Part shown: one piece after another, positions 10,701 to 20,600 of the stretch | Numbering within the stretch: position 1 is the first letter of the stretch | How the letters are laid out: each line of letters opens with the position of its first letter | Source: Ophiosphaerella korrae | Lineage: Eukaryota; Ascomycota; Dothideomycetes; Pleosporales; Phaeosphaeriaceae | DNA: 64,000 nucleotides | Reading direction: 5' to 3' | Assembly: GCA_028456385.1 (NCBI GenBank) | Contig: JALNQF010000066.1 | Location: forward strand, 124,001-188,000 | Translations under genes and position numbers: made by a program | The notes under the pieces: model-generated | Databases searched by the model: none | The model's input: only the letters and a program-made list of their open reading frames with translations | What the model was told of the DNA's origin: nothing

Positions 10701-12132
10701 GCGTCTGCTCGCTCCACGCCTCCTTCATTTCGCACGATATCAAATTTATTGGGATTGCGCTACCATTTCTGCCTGCGAGATACTACCATTAGGACTTCCA
10801 GGTCCACTTGATGCAACTGCAGCTAAAGAACGCCATTGGCGCGGGCGCCTGGCCTTCAAATCAAGCTCCACATTGTCAGGTTTTGTCGACCACGAATCAC
10901 CGTACACGTTCTGGGACTCAGCCGTCACATCCTTCACTTCTTGCAATCTGACCTCACAAGCTGATAAGAATCTAGCTATCTGGTCACTTGCCAAGATATT
11001 GCGGGACGAAACCCTCCAAAAATCAGGAAGCGAAAAATATGCCGCAGGCATGTGGTCCAAGCATCTGGTCGAGCAACTATCGTGGAAAGTCTTTGACACA
11101 CGGAAGAGCACACGTCTCGCACAGCTTCAGTACGACAACCCGAGTTGGGCATGGACCAGTGTCGATGGTGTCGTAGTGCCCAAAGCTAGGACTGAGGATG
11201 ATAGAGTGTACAGTGTCCGAAACCATGAAGGCAATGATGTACAGTTCTCTATACGTGACTGCAATGATGATCAGACCGATTTTCCGGTTCTCGCGGAAAA
11301 AACATTGGCAATTACTGCCTTCATTCACAAAGGACAGGTTCGCAAGGTGCACTCTGAAGGCGAAGAGAGTTGGGAATTTGCATCGAATGCTCTGCTAATG
11401 AAAGCTTTTCCTGACGAAATCCCAGATGAGGAGCTATATGGGCGATGCGAACTCTTGGTTCTGGCGGTTAGTAAAGATGGGGACGATGACGATGATCTCG
11501 ATGTTTACGAATATTCTGAATATGAAAATCAAGAAGATTGTCAAAGTAGAGAGGAAGATGAAGATGATGGAGAAGATGCAGGTGATTTGACTAGGGAGGG
11601 AGATGACAACATCAAAATAAACGAATCACCCAACGCAAATTGCGACGATGGTCAACAACAGGAAAGAAATAATTTGGCCGATGCAGATGAACAGAAGAAG
11701 GATGACCCTTTGCCAATCGAACTAGAAGGTGCGGGCGAACTTGACGTCGTCGATGCAGATTTCACCATAAACGCAAAGCTGAATGATTACTTTTCGTTGA
11801 CAAAACGCACTTATCGTGGCATAGGTCTTCTCTTGACACCCATCGACAAATACATTTCTTTTCAACGAGAGCGCCTCCCGGTCCTCGTTACATTGCATAA
11901 ATCCCAATTGCGGGAAACCAGTTCTACGTGCTGCCAGAAATCGCTCTGCAACCTACAGATGGAGATTGAAGCAATTGGAAAGATTCTAGAAAATGCTAGA
12001 CATTACGAACTAGATCTTGAGAAGTATTGCAAGACTTATCGGCGCATAGGAATGGTGCATTTCGAGAACATCGACGAGGGCACATATGCTTTGCTGAGAC
12101 AAGGAGATCCTACGGATATTTGGCTAGAATGA
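7794..12132 (+). CDS. NACHT-type P-loop NTPase with inserted zinc-finger-like module and C-terminal HET domain
   Basis: Two exons, 7794-8054 and 8101-12132, joined across a 46-bp GT-AG intron that splits the Walker A motif: GDPGSGK (residues 81-87) ends exon 1 and T88 opens exon 2. The product has 1,430 residues. Walker B is YLVLDGFDK (about 181-189), followed by a sensor-like strand RTFMTRRVP (211-219). Next comes a Cys-rich module with C229, C232, C233 and further pairs to C271, ZZ-finger-like. About residues 450-620 are Ser/Thr-rich and probably disordered. The HET domain starts at Tyr795 (YCTLSHSWG), with VWIDSLCIIQD from about 847, AVYRNSYCNIVAADS, and TRGWVFQERLL. An acidic stretch follows at about 1214-1290. 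HET domains trigger incompatibility cell death; NACHT modules are the switch of fungal NLRs. The start is the first in-frame ATG after a stop at 7698; an upstream exon is possible. Confidence 0.85.
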
Positions 12133-12580
12133 ACATATGAGTGGTAACTACGAATGCATCTTACCAAAATGACATTTTCCGAATGTAAATCTATTATTGT
12201 AAATTCCGTAAGCTTGATGCTTATTCTAAAGCAAGTTTGAGACATGCTGTTCGGTGACGGCAGATGCAGTGTCCAGACCGCACGTCACAACTTGCCCTAT
12301 ACATCCAATGTCGTAATTTTTGCACCATTTTTTATGAATATGATGGTTATATTTAAGTAGTCGTCATTCATAGTAGTCTATATTATGAATCAAAGATAAT
12401 CATAGATACTGCCCTCCGAGATTGTGGTCTATGGCGTGTCTCTTACAGAGGTCAATGTCAATAGGTGAACAGCACGGTTCATTAAGTCTTGAGTTTGATC
12501 AAACATAGGCAATGCAGACTCCCCTTGAAAAGAGCGCTCCGATATCAATTTCATACCAATATAAAATGTCCGTAACCCCC
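12133..12580. other. 3' flank of the NACHT-HET gene
   Basis: Non-coding stretch from the HET gene stop to the MITE-like element. AT-rich, as expected of a fungal 3' UTR and terminator region. I see no other feature. Confidence 0.5.
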
Positions 12581-12996
12581 GAAACACTGACGTTGTTTAC
12601 AAGCGAGCCGCACATCTCAAAACGCACCAAAAAAGTTGAAAAAAAGTCTTTTGAATCTCATCAACAGCTCTATAAAATAAACTAAATTTTTTATATCAGC
12701 TTTATATACCTATCTTAAAACTAAAACATTAGTTTGAAAAGAATATATTAAGTGGTTCGTGAGATAAAGTAAGATAATCAATAAATCTAGAAAATTAGGG
12801 GCTAAAATAATATATCGTGGGAAAAATAGAGCCCATAAAGCTAAGAATTTTAATATGAACTAAGTATATATATGAAAGGCTATACTTACATTTTTGTGGT
12901 ATTTTACAGAGCTGTTGCTGAGATTCAAGAGGCTGTTTTTCAACTTTTTTGGTGTGTTTTGGGTGTGCGGCTCGCTTGTAAACAACGTTAGTGATT
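12581..12996. mobile_element. MITE-like element with about 90-bp terminal inverted repeats
   Basis: Left arm 12581-12671 and right arm 12908-12996 are inverted copies of each other, sharing a perfect core ACGTTGTTTACAAGCGAGCC followed by GCACA, then about 80% identity inward to CAGCTCT. The roughly 236-bp centre is very AT-rich and non-coding, and weaker arm similarity seems to continue into it. Many mismatches between arms are C/T or G/A, consistent with mild RIP. Total length about 416 bp, long inverted ends and no coding capacity fit a non-autonomous DNA transposon. The exact ends and the target duplication are not clear: flanks read CACTG before and TAGTG after the core. No autonomous partner is visible in the window. 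Confidence 0.8.
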
Positions 12997-13817
12997 CAAA
13001 TCTCAAACTGGCGAACGAGACTCAACTACGAACCATTAAAGATGGCAAGTTGTGACTTTCCTGGTAGATGTCTGCAGCTACCCGTCACGACCGAGACTTT
13101 TTATGAACCTGTGCGGCCATGGTCGCCTGAAAGTGGCCTTCGTTCCCTTCCAATAAAAGCACCACACATATACGAGGCTGTAGTCACCATCGGGATCTGC
13201 ACTAACTTTTCCAGCATGATGGTGCCCAGCTCATTCGTGAATGCTGCTGTGTCTATCTAACCGCTTGAAACAGCGCAGGAGTACAAAAAACCCCTCATAT
13301 GTTGCGACCCGAAACACGACCTAGATTCCATTGGTCTATGTACCATCATATAACGACCCTAATTTCTTTTTCCTTTCCTCCGAAGCCTATTCAGGGAATA
13401 TAACCGTGGTAGAGGCCTACACGGCGATAAGTTTGAATACCAACTCTGTCGCCATTATCGATACAATGAAGCAAGATGCTGAGTACGCCATAGAAGCCTA
13501 ACGCGATAGGCACATTATCAACGTCATCAACAATTGATATACACAAATATTTGATCCGTTGTACTTCCCTCAGGTTGTACCTTTAACCACAGATATTCCA
13601 GAAGATCGTCTTGTTTGGTTCCCGAACGGCACATCACCAAGTTGCTGTAGCCTTTTTATGTCATCTGTGAATTCACCAATCTCAGCTTTCTCTACAAGTT
13701 TGCAAAAGAACATGAACCTGACGAAAGTCACGAGACTTCTCACATTTGCCCGTAAAAAAGAGGGCGTGTTTAGGTCCTTCTCATATAAATTTCTTAGAGA
13801 GCGTCCTAGTGCTATAG
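12997..13817. other. Region with short plus-strand coding traces, unidentified
   Basis: Between the MITE and the HET pseudogene. On plus, 13039-13260 reads as a normal-looking peptide (contains GRCLQLPVTTETF and RPWSPESGLRSLP) ending in TAA. Another trace, about 13380-13501, contains SEAYSGNITVVEAYTAISL and also ends in a stop. Codon use looks coding-like and CA/TG are not depleted, so these may be pieces of a broken gene. I recognise no family. The tail of the minus-strand HET pseudogene may extend into the right edge. Confidence 0.3.
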
Positions 13818-15202
13818 TTGTTGCGGTGCTATACCAGCAAAGATCATGAAGCAGGTCTTCTTTCCACGCCAAAAAATAGCTCGATACGGGACGCATTCCG
13901 GCTTTGCTAAATGCATTCGACAGCCTAGAGATAGCTGTAAGACGGTCGGTTAGCACGGTGAGGTTTCTTCTGATGAACTCCTGAACCAAATCATGTCACT
14001 TGAACTCCGCCTTTCCAGGCTCATAGTCTGGAACATTGTCTAGCTTCTGCTCCGGATATAGTATGTCACGGAGTTTGTTTCACGGCGCTGAATCCATGCT
14101 TTTTGCCGTCCAACGTCCTTCTCTATTTCGCGATCCATGCCCAGCAGATTGACACTCGGAAGCTTCCATCTCATGACATTCCCACGAGATCTCATACAAA
14201 ATCCAGTGGGTTATTCTATTAGATAAGATACGTTCTTGAAGAATCAAACCTTGTTCGCTCAAAACGCTCGTGTCAACAAAGGCTGTCAGAGCAGTCACGG
14301 CGCATCATACTACCCGAGGACCTGATTGAACTGGGAATCCAGTAAGTTTCGACTTATCCATTTTCTGCCAAGATTCTCGCCCATAGCTACTCCCTGGAGT
14401 TGGTAAAGTCCAAGTATCGATCAGGTTGTTTTGAATACAAATACTCCGGCCCAGCATGTTGCGAGGGAGGAGAAACCCAGCGTCCGTGTCGTGACTATTG
14501 TTCGTAGATATAGTCAAGTATGATGAGGCATAGATAGAATCCATGCATGTCCCTACTTTTTTCCAGTCCTCGCGAGCGTCTTGGATGATGCAACTAAAAC
14601 TATGCCAGTAATCGGCACTATTACATAACATCAATCCATATATACTTTAATTCAATTGAATGAGAGAGGGCTATTGTTTACCGCAAAGTTTGTGTAAGTT
14701 CACTCATTGAGAATCCCTGTAACCTTTGGTCCAGCCTGTTGATATAGGTGCTGCTCGCAGTCTTGCCCCAACAGTAGCTTAATGTGACATATCTAATAGT
14801 TGTTTTAGAATTCTCGACAAGTCGTACGAGCTTTGCATTCCAATCCATGATTTCTGAAAGTCGACTGGGTTGACTTGATGTGTTTGTGGGACGGCACCTG
14901 CGATCGCTACTGTCCCAAATCTGCAGCCAGTCACAAATGAGCGGTATTGAACCTTTTGGGTCGGCACAAAAATTTCCGAAGTTCAAATTTTCGAGAAGCG
15001 GTTGTTCCCATAAACCTTTAGGGTGGTTGCCTTTCAAGCCAATGTAAATCAACATGTGAGGTTTTAAGAACCTACAATCGGCATGGATGGGATGCATGCG
15101 ACGCCCAAGGGAAGTTGTAAGTAGCCACTTCTTTGAAGACCAATCGGAGCGACTGTAATTAGGGTAGTTTCCTCGTCTTGCTAGCCCATGGTCCCCATGC
15201 AT
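13818..15202 (-). pseudogene. Decayed HET-domain gene
   Basis: Pieces of a HET protein follow one another in the right order on minus but in different frames. At 15202-14678 there is an N-terminal part with CDWLQIWDSS and then the canonical HET start YVTLSYCWGKT, ending SELTQTLR. At about 14634-14305 comes SCIIQDAREDWKKVGTCMDSIYASSYLTIS, where the usual WIDSLCIIQD is damaged to YWHSFSCIIQD. At about 14298-14080 comes a degraded GLILQERILSNRITHWI...SWEC block. At 13989-13818 comes the distal NLTVLTDRLTAISRLSNAF and KEDLLHDLCWYSTA block. A GTAAAC donor after QTLR suggests an old intron there. Frame breaks and the lost core motif argue for a pseudogene. CA and TG are still common here, so decay was not mainly by RIP. 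It is a second HET locus, opposite in strand to the intact NACHT-HET gene. Confidence 0.75.
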
Positions 15203-15933
15203 GTCGAAAACATAAAACTCGAAAAGTTCTCAGCAATCTATCGCTGCTCAGGTAGAACCTGAGATCCTAACATACATCGCCTGATCGCAGGCCATTCTCG
15301 TAGTCCTCCCTCCTATGTATATCGCATGGAATCTGATAAATTGCAAGTTCGCCAGGCCATAGATTGATCGTTGATCGGAGAATTCCAGGCAAATGGCATC
15401 GCCATCCTGGAATACTTGTCACATGAGAAGATATGATTATATATCCACATGTAACGATCGGAATTTTATTGACATTTCAATGTCCAGTGGTATCACGAGT
15501 GAAGAGAATATAGATAGCTCTGCTTAGTCCCCCGCTGTAGTTCGTGGGAACACCTGACGCAGACCTAAGACCCACAGCGAGAATGTAACATAGATGGCAA
15601 CCTCGACTAGCAATTTATTACAGAGTGTTCAGGCTTGGGCATTGAAGGATTTGCTCTGAGTGAAGGTCTACACAAGTGAGTCTGAGAGCTTTGCAGCCTA
15701 AAGCTTGACTATCTTCTAAGAGATGAAGTTTTGAAACTAAGCTGCTAGCATCTCGTGCAAAGTTGATGAGCCATTCTACAAAAATTTGTATACGACTTCG
15801 AGCGTTGTGATATAATTGTCGGTTTTGGAGAGTCGTAGACGAGCCGACAACGGCAAGATGCTGCCGTGTCCGTGCGCGTGACGTGCCGGACGGTTCCATG
15901 CAGACTTAGGAGGCGAAAGGTAACATCCCCGGC
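15203..15933. other. Gene-poor edge before the AT-rich block
   Basis: Normal-composition sequence with no recognisable gene. A 93-codon minus-strand frame at 15618-15899 starts with ATG but shows no domain, and I leave it uncalled. The stretch ends at an abrupt composition change near 15934, after GGCGCAGC. Confidence 0.5.
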
Positions 15934-16217
15934 GCAGCTAAATGCAAAGTTAGCGCTTAGCTACCTAAAAATAGTCTAGTAAATTTTTAGCTCTATTTAG
16001 AGATAAGTTGTATATATTAATATCTTTTAAAAGAAAGATTAATTTAAATATAATATCTATACCTAACTATAAGATAACTATAAAGTATTAAATATAAGGA
16101 ATTACTATAAATAGAATATAGCTATATTATATAATTCTATAGTATACCTAAAATTAAGTAAGAAATATTAGTAGTAGTAAACTATATTATAGTAAATATT
16201 ACTATACTATATACTTT
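15934..16217. other. Unclassified AT-rich relic, left host sequence of element C
   Basis: Sequence left of the outer Gypsy element. By target-site logic it was once contiguous with the sequence from 43144 onward. It is strongly RIP-mutated and shows no domain or terminal repeat I can identify. Confidence 0.5.
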
Positions 16218-16222
16218 TAAAG

Positions 16223-16652
16223 TATAATAGGGTTACTAGAGTTAACTTCCTAATAACTTCTAGGTTATTAGTAGATTAAGAGGTAATAACTATAAATAAT
16301 AGTTGATTTGTGTATATAATGTTAAGTATTAGCGTTCTAGGTTAAAGATTAGATTACTAATACTATCCTAATAATACGTATTCTATTAATTATATACTTG
16401 TACTAATCTATTTATATAATACTATAGATTACTACTAATCTATTTACGCGTAACTATAGATTACTTTAATCTATTTATACGTTATTATAGATTACTTTAA
16501 TCTATTTACACGTAATTATAGATTACTACTATATATCCTAGTTGTAAGTAGTCTCCTAATTAAAGTTATTACTCTACTTATCCTATACTTTGTTATTACC
16601 TAAATTAGGGCTAATTAGTTCTATCTTAATTTCTCTTATTACGCCTATAACA
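16223..16652 (-). repeat. 3' LTR of element C (LTR subfamily C)
   Basis: 430 bp, pairs with 42681-43138. It starts TATAATAGGG (TG changed to TA by RIP) and ends CCTATAACA. Compared with the right LTR it lacks one 28-bp segment after GAGGTAATA, which accounts fully for the length difference. It contains several tandem-like TATAGATTAC/TAATCTATTTA units at about 16400-16530. Confidence 0.9.
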
Positions 16653-17178
16653 CTATCTCCCTTTCTAGATAGGTTTAGGTTTATCTATCCTAGAGCTAAA
16701 GTTATTAACCTAGTTTCTTTATTAATATAGAGCTTCTTATCCTCTCTTATACTTACTAAATCTACTCTTTATTATCTTTAATTAGTAGATTATATATTAC
16801 GTTATAGTATTACTATATTTCCCTATTCTTAGTATAAATCTTTAAATCTTCTTATAGAGTATATTTCTTTAAAATATAGTAAAGCCTATAAGGTATATAT
16901 TTATATTAATACTTATACGTCTTATAATCTTTCTAGCGTATCTCTTATAAAATATAGGTTAATAATACTTATTTATACGTCTATACTTATTTATAATAGA
17001 AAGAGCTATTAACTATACTTAAGATAAACTATCTAAATAGATTACTAAAGCTAAAAAAGAACGTAATTAGATTCTAAGTATATAAGTAAAAAATTATACT
17101 TATCTAATTTATCTTTATAAGATAAAAGCCTTAAATAATAAAAAGTCTATTACGTAAGCTACTTTTATAGAGTCTAAG
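16653..17178 (-). pseudogene. 3' untranslated end of element C, left fragment
   Basis: Polypurine tract (minus strand) directly inside the LTR, then the non-coding 3' end of the element. Homologous sequence occurs beside the LTR of element B at 30213-30780. Its last five bases (CTAAG, 17174-17178) are the target duplicated by insertion of element A. Confidence 0.75.
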
Positions 17179-17609
17179 TGTTATAATAGTAATAAGAGAA
17201 ATATAGATAGAACTAATTAGCCCTACAACTAAAGGATTAAGTTCTTACAAATACAAAGAATATAAACTTAATTAGGAAACTATATATAATTAGGACACCT
17301 AAGAGGTAATCTATAATCTATAGACTCTTAGCGTTAATAGATTATAGATTAAGGTAATCTATAATCTATTGTTCTTAGTAGTAATAGATTAATAGATTAG
17401 GACAAGTATATAGTTAGTAGCAACGCGCACTATTAAGATAGTATTAGTAATTTAATTATTAACTACAAGTAATAGTATAAGATAGTTGTAAAATATCTTC
17501 TACTATTTATAGCCTATTGTAGATTATAATACAAGCTTTTACTATTACTTTACAATCTACTAATACCTATTTAGGCTATTAGGAAGTCGACCCTAGTAAG
17601 CTGTTAACA
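17179..17609 (+). repeat. 5' LTR of element A (LTR subfamily A)
   Basis: 431 bp, TGTTATAATAG...GCTGTTAACA. It holds a duplicated AATCTATAATCTAT motif around 17310-17370. Further copies of this LTR occur at 23775-24203, 36354-36783 and 40583-41013. Directly after it the leader reads CCTTACTAATTTAG, shared by all Gypsy copies here. No clear TGG tRNA primer-binding start follows the LTR, perhaps because TGG became TAG. Confidence 0.95.
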
Positions 17610-20600
17610 CCTTACTAATTTAGTTATTGCGAGAAGTAAAGCGTAAGTAGCGCACAGTTTAGCTAACACAATAGTAGAAAGTTTAACAAGTAAAGCTCTT
17701 AAGAGTAGTTATAAGTTAGATAGTACTATATAGGAAACAATTAAGGATTATATAAATAAACTAATTAATAATAAAGAAGATATAAAGATAGTAATTAAAG
17801 TATTAGAAACGTAGAATAAGGAACTATAAGACTACTTAAAATAGAATAAAGTATAAATTAAAGCTATTATTAAAGGCTAGAACTAGATAGAGCTAATTAC
17901 TTAACGACTAGAAATAAGTGCAACAAAGAAACTACCTAAGATACCTATCTTTAAAAAGTTTAATAGAATAAGGGAGAAATTAAGACCTTTTATAGCGTTA
18001 GTACAACTCTAGATAGACGTATAAGTACTATACTTTAATATAGAAGAAAAGAAGGTAATATATATTAGATTACACTTTAAAGAAGACGTAATAAGATAGT
18101 ATAAGCCCTACTAGATAGATTACACAACGTACTCTCTAATAACTTAAAAGAATAAAACTAGAGCTATTTTTAGAAGCTATAAATACTTTACTAAATAAAT
18201 AAGAGTAGTATTTAGGGATATAGATATTACTTAATAAGCTAAAGAGAAACTTAAAAGGCTTATATAGAATAAGAGTATTCTAGAATATATATTATAATTT
18301 AAATAACTAAGTTAAAATATAGAATAGAATAAATTAGCCTTTATATCGCGATTTAAACAAGGGCTAAACGTAAAAATTCGATACGAAATAATATATATAG
18401 AGAAACCTAGGACACTAGAAGCCCTAAAATAATAGGCAATCTAAATTAATAATAACCTTTGAGAATAGAAAAAGAATAAGTACAAGAGCTAAACTAGAAA
18501 CTAGGATACTAGAGACCCTATAATCCTTAACGTAAACAAAGATAGAAAGAGAAAGAAGAATAAAGACTTTACGTATTTTAACTATAGTAAGAAAGGCTAC
18601 TACGTAAAAGACTACTAATTAAAGAAGAAAAAAGATATAGTATATTATAAATATAAGAAACTAGGACACTATATAAAGGAATACAAAAGTAAGGACTATA
18701 AAAAAGATAAGGAAACTTAGTTAAAGATAATAGAGAAAAAGAAAGAAATACTACAAGTATAGGCTAAACCTTAGGAAAAGGTAGCTAGGAGTAAAGAAAT
18801 ATAATACGTAATACTCTATTAGACCTTTTATTATAAAGATAACTACTATATATATCTTTTTAGTAAATAGAGAGTAAGATAGTTCTTATAAAAGAATAGA
18901 GTAGTAGTAATAAAAGAAAGAATAAAAGTATAGCTAGAAGAAATAGCGTATATAATAGACCTACTAATAGAAGACTTAGAAAGAGAAGAGCCCTAGACTT
19001 TATTAATCTAGGCTAAAGGACTAGTACTAGATAAAGAGACTACTACAGCTTCTTCTAAAAGACTATAAGAAAGTAAAAGATAGGTTAGTATAAGAGGTAT
19101 AGAGTACACCTAGCTAGATATATATAGCTATAATAGCTATATAATAATAGATATAGAGGAACAAAACAAAGAATAGAAATTTATTTAGAAATACTTACTA
19201 GTTATAAGTATAGAGGAAGCGTATAAAAACTAAAAAGAACGTAATCTTAAAGAAATAAAGTTTATACTATTTTAAGAATAGATAAAGTAATATATAGTTA
19301 TAGTAGGAAAGATACCTATATAAAAGGAATAGTAGTTCTTTATAAGAAAAACGCAATAGATTAACAAAGCCTATATACTATAAGTACTAATAGTATACTA
19401 CGTCTTAACAAATATAAGACCTAGAATAGATAGTTACTAGGAAGGGGATAATAAAATAATAAACCTAAAACATCTAGCTTATTTTAAAGTATTATAGATA
19501 TTATACTTAGAAAAGAATTATATAATATATAGAAACCTTAAAGTAAATAATAAAGTATAGCTTATAAGAAAAAGAGGCTACAACTATATAAGAGTAATTC
19601 TAGTAGAAGATATCTAAAGATAGAAAATAATACCTAAAGAAGGTTACGTAGTAATAAGGCCTAGACTAAAACTACCTAAGAAATACGTCTAAGGAAGACT
19701 ATAGTATAAATATAAGTACAATAAATATCTAAAATATAAAGAATATAAACTTAAGATAAGGCTATAGCCTTAAGAAGATAGATAATTTACAAAAATACTA
19801 AAGTAAGAAAGACTAGAAAGTATAAGAAGCCTATATATTACAAAGATAAGTACTTATTAAAGAAAGAAAGTATAATTAATAATTAATAGTAGAGCTACAA
19901 GGAATTTTATATTAAAGAAGTTTGTAGAAAACTAAAGAATAACCTACACTACAAAGAAGTACTCTTAACAACTAAGTACGATTAAAGGAAAACTATTCTA
20001 GGAACCTATAAGGTTTAAGATAATACCTTCTACGCTAGAACTAAAAGAGATAACAATTAAGAATATAGTTATAGACATAACAACAATTAATAATAAACAA
20101 GATATAATACTAGGAATACTATAGTTATAAATAACTAACCTAAGAATTAATTAGAGAATAGGGAAAATTAGCTACCCTAAGAAAGAAATATTAAAAGCTA
20201 ACATAGCTACATATAAAGGAGAATTCCTAAAAGAATATAAGAAATAAGAAAAATAGCTTATAGAACCTAAAGATTACCTCCTAGAATATTAACTATAGGA
20301 TTTAGTAATAGATCTAAAAGAAGATAAGGACGTAAGATAGAGCCTAGTTTATAGAAAAATAGAAGAAGAATCTAAGATTAAATAAACGTTTATTAAAAAC
20401 GTACTAAAGAAAAGATAGATACAAGAATCTAAGTCTTTAGTAGTATATAGACTTATATTTATAGATAAAAAGAGAATAAGTAATAAAAGACCTTATATAG
20501 ACTTTAGAAAAACTAACGCAATTATAAATAAGAACTAATACCCCTTACTATAAATAGATATAATATAAGATAGACTATAGAAAGCAAGAATCTTTATAAA

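Noticed and set aside
15618..15899. 93-codon minus-strand frame
   Set aside because: No recognisable domain or coding support; isolated at the edge of the repeat block.
17610..17640. A specific tRNA primer-binding site after the element A LTR
   Set aside because: The leader begins CCTTACTAATTTAG and not TGG; RIP may have altered the site, so no tRNA can be named.
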